From Capillidium heterosporum (taxonomy: Eukaryota > Entomophthoromycota > Entomophthoromycetes > Entomophthorales > Capillidiaceae): a stretch of 64,000 nt of DNA. A program made the position numbers and the translations under genes. Where the stretch lies: assembly GCA_016630905.1 (NCBI GenBank), contig WBMQ01000004.1, forward strand, positions 2,355,524-2,419,523. Reading direction: 5' to 3'. Below are positions 35,501 through 46,543 of the stretch, piece by piece; position 1 is the first letter of the stretch, and every line of letters begins with the position of its first letter. The notes under the pieces are model-generated. The model had not been told where the DNA came from and ran no database searches. It saw only the letters and a list, made by a program, of their open reading frames with translations.

Positions 35501-36989
35501 TATCCGACTTGGCTTCGGCAGTCGACTCGGAAACAGCTTCAGTTTCAACTTTAGTGGCTTCGGGCTTCGAAACGCGAACTGCATTAGGAGCTGCTGCTGG
35601 GATAGGGGCTGTAGCAGGCTGGGAAGTGCTGGGTGTAGATGTGGAAGCAGCAGGTTTATCATCCTTGGTAGCGGCATTAGCATTGACAACCTGCTTAGTC
35701 TTAGGGTCGACGATAGCAATCGCCTTGCTTTTCGACGGCACAAACACCTTAGCCTTTGAATTCAGCTGAGCAGAAGTCAAATTTTGGTTGGGAGGGGGTA
35801 TGTTCGAACCGTGATGGACGTTGAATGGTGGGGGGATGTAGCCAGGATAGCCGTAGCTGGGGTCAAAGTTAGGAGAGCCATAGAATCCATAAGTTGGGTA
35901 AGGAGTAGGCATCATTCCAGGAACACTTCCCATGGGAGCACCAGGGCTGGAGCCGGGCTGGAAGTTGGGAATAGGTCCGCCTTGGGAGGGGTGTGGTGGC
36001 CCTTGTTTACTACCCGAACGTACATGTGTCGGGCTGAATGCAGGTATGGGGCCTGGGCTAGGTACACTGCCGGGCTGGAAGTTGTTCTTGTTCATCCAAG
36101 GCTGAGGACCAGGCTGCTGAGGTGAATAAATGAACTGATTACCTGGAACAAAGACCGGTGGCCCTTGAGGTTGGAAGCTCTGCTTTTGATACGGACTGGC
36201 GTGGGGATTGGGGCTGTGATTCATTCCTGGCGAGCTTTGAGATGGTCCATTATAGTTGAAGTTCTGGTTAGGTCCAAGCCCGGGGTTTGCGTTAGAGACA
36301 TTTGAGTTATTGAACGATGGAGCCTTGGAGTTCATATGTGTATTGCTGCTGTTGGGTTGAGCAGGACTGTTTTCCAAATTGGCCATCGGTTCTTTCTTGG
36401 TGTTGATGGTCGAGGGCGTGTAAGGAGCGGTGATTTTGATAAAGTCGGATTTAAAATCTTTCCCGATCTCGAATGAAACTGGCATATCCCCAAAAAGAGT
36501 GGGCTTGTTGCAAGTCTTTAGTTGTATATCCTCAGTTCGGGGTAAGAATCCGGCTACATCCGATCCAAAGCTTCCGAAATTTATTTTTCGATTATAATCT
36601 GCCTAAATTAGTACGTGCAATGCTTTAGAGGTTACCTATATCGAATTCTGGCTTTGGCAGCTTGACATTTCCAACGAATTTAGAGGAATCTATTCTAACT
36701 TTTGAAGCATTCTTATCTACACGGGCTTCCTCCTTTCTATATTCTAAATAAGCATAAAATCCTACTCTAAAGCTTACCTAGGTACTTCGGCATTAGTATT
36801 TTTAGCCTCATTAGCTTTATTTTCTTTGGAAACGCTTTTGTTATCCGATGGGACGAAGGGTTGAGAAGATGGAGTTAATGATGATTTGCTTAACTTTGCA
36901 GTCTGAGCATAACTTGGAATGCCTCCAGGTTGAATGTTGGTGTGATTGATAGTAGAACCAGGTAAAGTTTGGTTTAAGGAACGGCTCAT
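32508..36989 (-). CDS. eIF4G: Translation initiation factor eIF4G
   Basis: This is the scaffold of the cap-binding complex, linking eIF4E, eIF4A, poly(A)-binding protein and the 40S subunit. Exons 36989-36778, 36736-36636 and 36598-32508 give an in-frame 1467 residues. The N-terminal half is low-complexity, Asn/Pro/Gln-rich and then Glu/Lys-rich. An eIF4E-binding motif YDRNFLLQF (YxxxxL-hydrophobic) lies at about residue 700. Arg/Gly-rich RNA-binding stretches follow. The MIF4G HEAT domain spans about 855-1100 (SRRVKSLLNKLTLEKFDSI, ATDEPNFSAMYARLCV, GLLRFIGELFKCRML). The C-terminal MA3 domain spans about 1265-1400 (IDRSITNILNEYLNLKD). Budding-yeast eIF4G lacks MA3, so its presence points away from Saccharomyces-type yeasts. 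Introns are 41 and 37 nt. It is convergent with BRO1 and divergent from RIC8. Confidence 0.93.
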
Positions 36990-38142
36990 AATTTAGTAAT
37001 GAAAAAGGATCGACTTCTACAAAAAGAATGGTTAGTTGACTGTTGCTGCCAAAGCAAGGGAGCGTGTGCTATGTAGATGAATAGTACCTTGAAGAAGTAG
37101 TGGTAGTCTTGTCGTGTTTCAACTCTGAGAGTATTCAAATAAACCCCGAACAGAATTTTGGGGAAGTGAATAAGACAAAGAAGGAATTTTGCTTAGTTCA
37201 AACATTATATTTCACTCCCACAGCCATCCGTACCAAACTTGCAAGAATTTTACTATTCAATGAACGGGTAATTTTGCTAGTGCCTTCCTTGAATCATTTG
37301 CTTGATCCTGGGAGCTGCCAAAATCAGTTAAAATCTGGATAGAGAATAAAGTAGAAACCCTTCCCTTTGCCAGCTGTAGCAAATCACATACTCTAGCGAT
37401 GGTTTGGGTGAGCTTGATTTGCTTGAATTTGTAATTTGTAATTCCTCAAAGCTGATATCAATCTGTCTGCAAAAAATTGCATCACAGAATCAACTACGGA
37501 AAGTCCCTTTTATGATGATAAACCCTAGCAACCCAATGTTGGAGTCAAAAAGCGGTGCTTGCCGGTTTGGAGACATTTACATAAGCTTAGAGTTGACTTG
37601 GAGCTATAGCTCTAAGGCCGACACTAAGCAATCCGTGTTTCTGTATAAGTCAAATGCAGTTAAAAGCTAGTTATATTGCAAAGAAGCATCTGAAATGTGC
37701 TAAGCTAACAATAAATACATTGGTGTACTTGGTTCAATTATAGCAAACTGTAGATAAGTTTATAGTAAATAGCAGTTAGTAACAGCACTTCTTTTTTAGT
37801 GTATTGGCTTTTAAATTATGTAGTTTATATAATAAGCCTATCTGGAAACCTGAGCCTATTCAAAACTACTTGCTACTATTCGAGATAGGGTTCTGCAAAA
37901 CGAATCATGACTCTCTCTATTTCCCAAAAACAAAAGTATGTATTAAATAATTGGTTAGCTTGAAGAATCAGGATTCGTTTTGCAGAACCCTAGTTTGAGG
38001 TACTGATAAGGGAATTGAGCCTGAACCATTAACAAATCTGGATTTGGCATTTTGTATTTTACATTTGCAGGATTTTAAAGTGGAGGCAGGAATGACGTAA
38101 ATTGGTTACTTTGAGAAATCGAAGAGCATTTTTGTGGCTACA
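36990..38142. other. Divergent promoter region eIF4G / RIC8, containing a small TIR element
   Basis: About 1150 bp. Apart from the inverted-repeat element at 37888-37990 I recognise no feature. Open frames at 37100-37342 and 37404-37670 lack an ATG start and protein resemblance, so they are not called. Confidence 0.45.
37888..37990. mobile_element. 103-bp MITE-like element with 23-bp terminal inverted repeats and TA duplication
   Basis: The left end GGGTTCTGCAAAACGAATC and the right end GATTCGTTTTGCAGAACCC are inverted repeats. The arms extend to 23 bp with one mismatch. TA dinucleotides flank the element at 37886-37887 and 37991-37992. A TA target site plus long inverted ends is the plan of Tc1/mariner-type non-autonomous elements. 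The 57-bp interior has no coding capacity. It lies about 150 bp upstream of the RIC8 start codon. Confidence 0.7.
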
Positions 38143-39989
38143 ATGGATCCAAAGATGTGTATCGACAGGAACATTGGAAGGTATATTGATGAGATTGATG
38201 AGGCAGTTGAAGGTAATTATTTTGAAATGTGTTTTTAAATCATATATTTTCTATGTCTGTAGTGGTGGATTTCATAAAGACTCTTTTCCAAGATAAGCGA
38301 ATTCAAATTGACCAGAATACCTATAATTGGGAAGAACTTAATTACTCAGGTATTGTTCAAGTATAAATCACATTTGTTTTAACATTTGTTTGTTTAGAAA
38401 GAGTTTACATATTGAATTTCATTAAAGGTCGACTAATAACTGAAGAAACTATCCTTAAGGTTTTTGACGATAACTTTGCAAAAGTATTATATTTTGATTC
38501 AGCAGTCAATTAATTTTTAGTGCATTGGTTTTCTTTTCAAACTTAGCTCGTTGGTAGATGCGGGTAGTAGTTTTGAGTCAGGTGCAAATGGCAAATCCTC
38601 AGATACAGCAAGTACTCTTGAAACTATTCAAGATGAGTCGTCGCTTCTGGCCCTTAAACTGCTTTCCAACCTCCTTTACCTTGTTCCTAACCTTCGGGAG
38701 CTTTTGTTTTTAGATGAGCATTCTTCGGCCATCAAAGTTCTCTTGAAGCGCCTAGCCCAGCACTTAAAGGTCAATATATAATTGAAATAGGTTGTTAATA
38801 CTCAGTAGGAACCCTTTTTAACTTTAGATACGAGTTTCCTTTACCTGAGAATATTTTATCTATCGACTGCCATTACCAATAACAATCCTAAACTTGACGC
38901 TATTCTCAACACCTCTCCATCACCAATTGAGATCTTAGCAAAGGTATTGCTTTCCAATATCTAGTAATAATTTTATAAAGTGGATAGCTGAAGTCGACAA
39001 AATTGAACAGATCGGTATGTTCACGACTGATATGGTCAAGTCGGAAATATTTAAACTGGTATTCCAGTTGACCATCTATTATCAACGCTACTACATTGGT
39101 GAAATCGATATCCTTGCAATTGGACTGATCAAGTAAGATTTAATTTTTATATATACTTACTTTTTAGTATCGTGGAACCAACCGTTAGATTCATCAGCGG
39201 CAAAGCTTCACAAACATTGATGGAGCCCCCTAATATCCAAGCGATCCATACCTTAATTAACGTCGAGCCAGAAACTTTTAAAACGTGCCTTGGCCTGGAG
39301 CAGGAAATTCATAAAGTCGGGCAGCTTTTAATCGAATGTATACTGAGGATTGGGGGCGGAACCGATACCCAAAATCCAGCAGATGAAGTCAGCCTCCTAT
39401 CTCAGCTTTCATCTGTAACAATACTACTATCAAATTTCTGCCAAGCTTTCAATGAAGTTAAAGTAGACGCATCAAATAAACTCATCCCAACCGATCGTAA
39501 TGTACCCATCGGAAAAGGTAAAGATAGTCGTCACAGGTTAGCCAACAAATTGACTTATGGTTCCCTCGATTTGGCACCATTCCGTGACGCCCTGTGTCAG
39601 CTCTACTTTGTCCTTTGTGATAAAGATGGTAAGTTGTACAGATAGCTTTTGTATTAACGTTTATCCTAGCCGGCAAGCTAGTTAATACGTTTGGCTACGG
39701 CAATGTAGCTGGATTTCTAACTTTGAACGGACTCAACGGCAACTTCCAAGGCTCGAATGTAGATGTTAAGGAACCCATCAACCCCATCACCGGTCAGAGT
39801 CGTCAAAGTGAAGTTCAAATTCCTATCGATATGACGGATGAAGAAAAGGAGCGAGAGGCTGAGCGCTTATTTGTGCTCTTTGAGAGAATGAAGGCGAATC
39901 CGGCTATCGACGTCGTCAACCCGGTTCGGCTTGCCCAGCAGCAAGGTAAGTTTGAGGATTTGGAGGTTAGTGATAGTGAGAGTGAATAG
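38143..39989 (+). CDS. RIC8: RIC8 / synembryn, G-alpha chaperone and exchange factor
   Basis: RIC8 is an armadillo-fold cytosolic protein that folds heterotrimeric G-alpha subunits and promotes GDP-GTP exchange on them. Eight exons (38143-38212, 38263-38349, 38398-38483, 38521-38769, 38809-38943, 38981-39132, 39168-39628, 39670-39989) give exactly 519 residues. Matches include LLALKLLSNLLYLVPNLRELL, EPFLTLDTSFLYLRIFYLST, GKLVNTFGYGNVAGFL, PITGQ and the C-terminal MTDEEKEREAERLFVLFERM block typical of fungal RIC8, followed by an acidic end. The start is the first ATG after an in-frame stop at 38098. At exon 5 the downstream acceptor (TAG at 38806-38808) must be used to keep the frame. Known in filamentous fungi and animals but absent from budding yeast. 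Confidence 0.9.
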
Positions 39990-40785
39990 GTTTGCTGAGA
40001 GAATTTAGTTGAGTAATAAATTTGAATATTTGGTGATACAGTTTTTTGGGGAATTTGTATATGAAAGAGGTATTTGTGCTTTAGTCTGTAATAGTGCTTG
40101 CTTATACTCGCATTTCACTGAAGCTGTTTAGCTGTATCTTACTAGGTTGTAAGTTGACTGTATGCTTTATGTCTTTGGGTATCAATAATTCTGCTATCAA
40201 AGTAGTATGCAGATGTAAACCTTTGGTTTTTGCAATTGTATGCTATAGAGGAAATCCATTATGAGAAAAGCTCAATATGGGAACAACTTCCTATAGGAAA
40301 GGACTTGTAATCTAAATTATCTCCTTTTTATTGAGGTTTTGGAGACAAGAATCTTTGCAAATGAAAGGTATCTTCCTATAACAGCTACGACTGTTGATGC
40401 CTTTAGCTCTAAATGCTTGTACTTGTAGCTTTAAGGTATGCTTTAAAGCGATACTACCTCCGTCTCACTTGTATACTCTGATCTATATAATTTTATTTGG
40501 AGAAATAGTCTAAAGTGGGGACAGAGGTGGTATTTGATTTCACAGAATGGAGAATCCATTTCCAAGATATGCTGAGCATTCCAAATTAATTATACTACAA
40601 GAAAGCCCAAATAGCTAGCTATCTTGCAGGTAATTCAGAATCATAAATGCAACTGGTTGGAAGAATCTCGTTTAAAACACACCAAACTTTCCTGTTTTAA
40701 TTGGCCCTTGGAGGTGGTTGGATGCAGGCACTTCAAAATCAAATTTGAAAAAAGTTGCCCACGCCGTCAGTTTGCAAGAGTAGCA
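39990..40785. other. Intergenic: RIC8 3' region and mitochondrial IF2 promoter, containing a tiny TIR element
   Basis: About 800 bp without a gene. The open frame at 40624-40890 is the extension of IF2 exon 1 upstream of its ATG. A 77-bp inverted-repeat element lies at 40454-40530. Confidence 0.45.
40454..40530. mobile_element. 77-bp Stowaway-like inverted-repeat element
   Basis: The left end CTACCTCCGTCTCACTT and the right end (read inward) CCACCTCTGTCCCCACTT are imperfect inverted repeats flanked by TA on both sides (40452-40453 and 40531-40532). The CTCCGTC-type end resembles Stowaway/Tc1-mariner MITE termini. At 77 bp it is unusually small. A chance inverted repeat is possible but less likely given the TA flanks. 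Confidence 0.5.
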
Positions 40786-43700
40786 ATGAGAAACTTCATA
40801 TCGAGAACCAAGGATTTTAGGAATGCAACCAATTTAACCAAATTCAACCTCAACGGACGCTGTCTACGGTATAAACTACTTTATCTCTAGAACTAAAAAT
40901 GAAATAGAGTAGTTGATGGGAACGTGCTTCAACTTGCAACTCTCTCCAACAGCTCAAAGGTCAAGGTTTACGATCAGAAGAATGGTGAATTTAAAGACAA
41001 AGGTAAATTAAATTATTTTTGTTAGATATGGTTGGTTTTATTTGGAATTGACATTTTTATATTTGATTTTAGAAGAGAAAAATGAAAATTCCGAAGTAAG
41101 CCGATCCAACATTCCAACCTATTCGAAAAGTACAACCATCAACTATAAAGATAGGATTGCGACCTTCAAGGCTAAAGCAATTCAAAATTCTAAAGGTGGT
41201 AGCGGTTGGTCCACCCTCAAAACTATATCAAATGACATTTCTGGCAACAGTGCAATCAAAACTTCTGACATCAACAAAACTCGAGCTAGCGCTGGTGCCG
41301 GTGAAAAGCCTTGGCTCAATCGGACCAAGCTTTTGTCTCGAAGTGATGTTAACTTTGCCCCTTTAACTACAACCGAAAACAAGGTTACAAATACAAAGCC
41401 AGCCAACCCACCAATGGACATGAAGGTCGAAACCAACGAACCAAAGGTGCCTTTCAGCAGTTCTGGATTGAATTTTATGGTTAGCAATCCCAAAACACCT
41501 TCAAGCAGCTTACCTGATAAAGAACCCAAAGTTTCAGGTTTTTCACTCAACTCTAGACCTATACCAGTTAGGCAAGGTGTCGGTCGGGACGTAGAACGAA
41601 GCAACCTCCAATCCAAAGCTGTAAATGAACCTTCGATAAGAGCTCCACCTGCAGCTAAGCCAACTGAAAGGAACGTACTTCATTCTAGGCCATTCACAAG
41701 GATAGAACCCAGCACGCAGAAGCTGAGGAATAATTTGAGTAATGACAAGGAAGACAAAAGTTCGCTTTCGATATCCAATTCAAATCCAAACTTTAAGAGA
41801 CGTGAGCCCGAATTCAAAGGTAGCCGACACACTGATAGCTCAGAAGCTAACATTAGAGTACCTAACCAGCGAGAAAGAAGACCTAATGTTGTCAATAGGG
41901 AGGCTCCTAACGTCAAATTCGAACCCAAAGATGACATGATTTTCGTCAAAGATCGCAACACCAAGTCTAGCAAGTTTAAAGAGGTGCACCAGCCAGCTTC
42001 CAAAGTCAAACCTGACGCCAGAAAATCCCGTAAAGAGGAGGATGATGAAGATAATGAGAAGGAGCTCCCAACTCGCCCTACCAAGCCCAAGAAGGCCAAT
42101 CTCATAAAAGTCAAATCCAAGGACGTCTTCCTACCCCCCTTGGTCAAGGTCGGCGACCTGGCCAAGCTGTTTAATGCCCATTACGACCTTGTCAAACGTA
42201 AGATGCTGGAGTGTGGCCTGCCCGACCACCCTCACTCCTACCTGATGAAGGCCGACGATGCCTCCCTCATCGCTATGGCTTTAAACCTCAACCCCATCCT
42301 CGAAGATGAGGTCACCCTCAAAGATCTCTACCCCCAGGACCTGCCACCAACAAAGCCCGATGGTACGCCCTACCCGTACCGAGCCCCAGTCGTCACCATC
42401 ATGGGGCACGTCGACCATGGTAAGACGACGTTGCTGGATAAGCTACGCTCGGCCAATGTGGCGGCTGGTGAAGCTGGTGGTATCACCCAGCACATTGGTG
42501 CGTTCCAGGTAAGCCTGGGTGGCAACGATGACCGCCATATTACCTTTTTAGACACCCCTGGCCATGCCGCCTTCCGCCAGATGCGGTACCGTGGCGCCAA
42601 CGTCACTGACATTGTTGTGTTAGTGGTGGCTGCCGATGACGGCATCATGCCCCAGACCATCGAAGCCATCAACCACACCTTGGAAGCTAAAGGTAGTTTA
42701 ATTTTTATACACTTTTTTAAACTGGCATCCCCTAGTCCCTATGATTGTAGCCGTCACCAAGTGCGACAAGCCTACCAAGGATTTGGACAAGATCAAGGAG
42801 TCTCTGCTCCAGCACAATGTCCAGTTAGAAACTTTTGGAGGTGATACCCAAGTAGTTGAAATCTCGGCTGTCACCGGTCAAGGGATCCAGGAGTTGGAAG
42901 AAGCTATTGTCACCTTGGCTGAAATTTTAGATCTCAGAGCCCCTGTCGAAGATTTCGGCACTGGCAAGGAGAAGGTTGAGGTAAGGTGTGAGGCTGTCGT
43001 CCTAGAATCGGCTGTAGATAAAGGGCTGGGTCCTGTGGCTACCGTCGTTGTCAACAGAGGTACTCTACGTCCTGGACAGCTACTCGTTTCCGGTGAGGCT
43101 TGGTGTAAGGTCAAAGGCTTGACCGACGATCGTGGCCGTCAGCTCAAAGTGGCACTACCTGGTACACCAGCCCAGGTGTCGGGATGGCGAGCTCTACCCG
43201 ATGCTGGTGACCTCGTGCTGCAGGCTAGGGATGAAGATGAAGTCAAACTGGTCGTCAGTTCTAGGCAGCGCAAGCGCCAGATGGAGTTGGAATTTAAAGC
43301 AGTCGAATCCATCAACGACAAGCGGTACCAGGATTTCCTGAGGGTGCAGCAGCGCGCTGAAAACCCCGATGCCGAGCTGGAAGATTCTAATCAAGTGCCT
43401 ACAACACCGACACTTCCCATCATCATCAAAGGTAAGCGTATATTTCGAAAGATCTAGTTTCTAACGTTGTTGGTAGGTGATGTCTCGGGCACCGTTGAGG
43501 CTATTGAGGAGAGTATCTCTCAGCTACCCAACACTAAAGCCATAGCTAGAGTTATCCATCGTGGTGTAGGCCCCGTCACCAAGGCCGACCTCGATATTGC
43601 TGTTGCAGCCCAATCCGGCTTCATCCTCACCTTCAATGTCAAAACTGATAAGGAGGTTATACAAGCTGCTCGAAACGGCAAAGTTGAGCTGCGCAACCAT

Positions 43701-44099
43701 AGAATCATCTATAAGTTGTTGGAGGAAGTTAGGACGAGGTTGCTGGAGTTGGTACCGCAAACTTATCAGTTCAATAAGGAGGCTGAAGTTGAGGTTAAGC
43801 AGATCTTTGATATGAAGCTCAAAGGTAAAGGCATGACTAAGATCGCCGGATGCAAGGTTGTGAAAGGAACCCTTAAAAAGGAGCAGCTGGTGAATGTGTG
43901 TAGGCCTGGAGGCGGTAGGGATGGTGGAGATACGGTTCGAGAGAGAGTAGTCATCAATACGCTGAAGCATTTCAAGGATGATGTTACCTCGGTCAAGGAA
44001 GGGAGTGAGTGCGCTATTGAGCTCAAGGATTTCGATGGGATTAAGGCAGGCGATAGGTTGATTGTCTTTGACAAGGTGGAGTTGCCTAAAACTTTGTAA
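40786..44099 (+). CDS. IFM1: Mitochondrial translation initiation factor IF-2
   Basis: This GTPase places initiator tRNA on the mitochondrial small ribosomal subunit. Exons 40786-40868, 40908-41002, 41073-42692, 42736-43431 and 43477-44099 give 1038 residues. The N-terminus [16 protein letters not shown] is basic and hydroxylated, consistent with a mitochondrial presequence. About 370 disordered, charged residues follow. An IF2-N-like segment begins at about 407. The G domain starts at about 500: GHVDHGKT (G1), GGITQHI (G2), DTPGHAAF (G3), TKCD (G4, where NKxD is usual) and SAVTGQG (G5). Later come domain [16 protein letters not shown] (domain III) and the C-terminal barrel ending [10 protein letters not shown]. 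It is larger than yeast Ifm1 because of the N-terminal extension. The start is the first in-frame ATG. It is convergent with HOM2. Confidence 0.93.
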
Positions 44100-44587
44100 G
44101 GATATGTGGACCTGAGTGCAATGATAGTAATAGATATTAGGTTAGATAATAAAAGTAGAAGTTTTTGAGGTTTGATTTGATTGATCTTTATCAGTTTCCT
44201 TTATTATAGATTCTGGTGATGATGTTAAAAGGTTTAAGAATGAGCGGATTGAAGTTCTAGAAAGATATTTGCGAAATCTCAAGTATTATGAAATGCTGGA
44301 TAGAGAATTAAACCGCCACACCTATAGCGGATTATAGATGCGTATACAATCCTAGTAGCCTGAATAAATATTTGTAAAATACAAGTTGGGCCTTTGATAG
44401 ATTGCTATTTGAGCTGATGAAAGCTTATTACATAAAGTGGCTGGCTTTTATTTTGCAATTTCCAGTTCCAAATTTCAACAAGTTAATAAGGAGCCCAGTT
44501 AAAAGTGACAAATGGAAACTGCATTCTAAATATAACCAGCTATACATCGAAAGTAAACCCACCATCATAAAAATGGATTAATTTGGT
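44100..44587. other. Convergent intergenic region IF2 / HOM2
   Basis: 488 bp holding the 3' ends of two convergent genes. No hairpin, repeat or gene is recognised. Confidence 0.4.
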
Positions 44588-45776
44588 TTATTTACTAAGA
44601 TAAGATGCCTTCATTTGGCTCCAAGCAATCCCTTGGCCAACTGTGATCTCGGCGTTCAAAACTGAGGAGCCAGCAGCTCCCAAAATTGTGTTATGAACCA
44701 ACACCGTAAACTTCAAATCCAACACTGGGCATTCGCGAATCCTTCCAATGGTAATAGCATTACCTTTGCCGTTGTCCCGATCTAATCTAGGCTGGGGTCG
44801 GTCTTCCTCCGTGCTCAGATAGATAGCCTTGTCGGGTGCTGAATAGCAGTTTAGCTTCTGGGGGGCTGAGATGTAATCTTCATAAACTTGGGCGATCTGC
44901 TCGGGGGTAGGTGCTGGTCTCCGTTCGAACTGTACACTTACATGCATGGTATGTCCATCAACTACGGGAACTCGTGTACAGGTGGCTGAAATCTGAGTCT
45001 TGGAGTCTTCAAGAAGATGCAAGGTGGCGTGGTCGCCACCTAAACTACCGAGGATTTTGCGAGGTTCCCACTCTAACTTTTCTTCTTCACCACTTATGAA
45101 GGGCACTACGTTGTCAATCATATCCAATGCCGAGCAACCGGGGTAGCCGGCGCCTGAAACCGCTTGTAACGTGTGTACGGTGATTGCCTTCAAAGGACCA
45201 AAATGCTCCTGTAGGGGCTTCAAAGCGACTACTAAACCGGTGGTGGAGCAGTTGGCATTGGTTACTAGGAAGCCTTTTTTGAGGGTGTGCAGACCACGCT
45301 GGTAAGGGATTATGTTGAGGTGGTCGGCGTTGGCTAAAGGAACTACCAAAGGTACGCTGGGGTCCCGGCGGTAGTTCTTGGCGTTGCTGAAGACGGCAAA
45401 GTCTGCTTTCAAAAAGGCCATCTCTATGAAATAAATGGAGTTTAGCAACATGTGAATGGAAAAGAGTAGAGTTGAGCAAATTATTACCAATATCTCCAGC
45501 AAATTCGGCATCCAAAGCAGAGAAGATTATGGTACAGCCACTGAACTTGTCTGGACTACAATCTTGAACTACTAAATCTTGAATAGCCTCGGGGATTGGG
45601 GTGGACATTTTCCATAGTACAGCTTCGCGGTACAGTTTACCGGCAGAACGGGAGCTAGCTCCTAAAGCGTGGAGTTGGAAGTTGGGGTGGTTGGAAAGCA
45701 GGGTTATGAACCTCTGACCGACGGTGCCGGTTGCTCCTAGGATACCTACCTTGACTTTTGGGGAGTTGGAGCTCAT
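44588..45776 (-). CDS. HOM2: Aspartate-semialdehyde dehydrogenase
   Basis: It reduces aspartyl phosphate to aspartate semialdehyde with NADPH, the common step to threonine, methionine and isoleucine. Exons 45776-45488 and 45423-44588 give 374 residues, close to yeast Hom2 (365). Residues 11-21 hold the nucleotide-binding GILGATGTVGQ. The catalytic cysteine lies in VTNANCSTTG at about residue 154. The family block LQAVSGAGYPG and the GEEEKLEWEPRKIL segment follow, then VPVVDGHTMHVSVQFE with the catalytic histidine region. A single 64-nt intron splits the gene after DAEFAGDI. A TGAGTCA site at 45863-45869, about 90 bp upstream of the ATG, fits control by the general amino-acid regulator Gcn4/Cpc1. 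Confidence 0.94.
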
Positions 45777-46543
45777 TGCAAAATGGATTTCTCAAGAACC
45801 TTGAAAGATACGCTAAATCTGGGGATTTCTCTTTATAAAGGTTTGGTGAGATTTTCAAGGGATGAGTCACAATTCTCGGCTTTTTCTTTTGATAAGGAGC
45901 TTGGATTGCTGCTTTTCAAGGACTTTTTGCAGATAACTGCATACTCTTGTACGGATTGGCCAAATTTTGCATTTTCCAACCAATTGATTAGGCTAAAAAT
46001 GCAGTTTGGTTGAAATGGGTTCAGTTGCAGGATTGCCATAACACCAGTCGAGAAATGGACCATAGAAGCCAGACTTTAGCCACGTTGACAATATATTTGC
46101 TGTTATCGACACATGTTCTAGTACTCTATTCTAAGTTAAAAGTAGCGTAAAGCTAAGGCAATAGATTGATAAAGTTTATTTGGTTTGGGATCAGTAGCTG
46201 ATATAAAAGTTGGTAGATTGGTAACACGTAGTTTGGAATTTGATAGTGAAGTGAGTTTCTAAAAGTGCTGATAAAGCTTTGAGCTTGGCTAAATACAAAA
46301 GTTCGGTTTGTAAAGTATAGGGTTGCTGCCGTAGCAATACACGTGCATTGAACTAAAAATCTTGTCGTATAGAAGCCAGTGTGTCACTGTTTGCATCCGA
46401 AAAACAACATACAATGGATCATTAAAACTATAGTGTGTGGCATAGGAATTAACTCTCAAAATATCAAAAAGGTTAAAGATCTCTTGGAACTGTACTAAAA
46501 CAAATCTTCACCATTTATATAAAGCGTTTTCACTCATCCCTAC
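45777..46543. other. HOM2 promoter and lectin 3' region
   Basis: 767 bp between two genes on the minus strand. Overlapping open frames at 45783-46013 (+) and 45833-46063 (-) resemble no protein and overlie the HOM2 promoter, so they are not called. Confidence 0.45.
45863..45869. promoter_or_regulatory. Candidate Gcn4/Cpc1 (GCRE) site of HOM2
   Basis: TGAGTCA matches the palindromic consensus TGA(C/G)TCA of the general amino-acid control bZIP factor. It lies 87-93 bp upstream of the start codon of a threonine/methionine pathway gene, a usual distance. This is an inference from sequence and context. Confidence 0.6.

Noticed and set aside
32929-36125. Many plus-strand open frames across the eIF4G gene
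   Set aside because: They are shadow frames of a long, low-complexity minus-strand coding exon.
37100-37670. Two open frames between eIF4G and RIC8
   Set aside because: They lack ATG starts and protein resemblance and lie in a divergent promoter region.
38770-38830. Apparent frameshift in RIC8 between exons 4 and 5
   Set aside because: Using the acceptor TAG at 38806-38808 instead of the later TTTAG restores the frame with EPFLTLDTSFLYL, so no defect exists.
45783-46063. Open frames on both strands upstream of HOM2
   Set aside because: They overlap each other and the promoter with its Gcn4-type site, and match no protein family.
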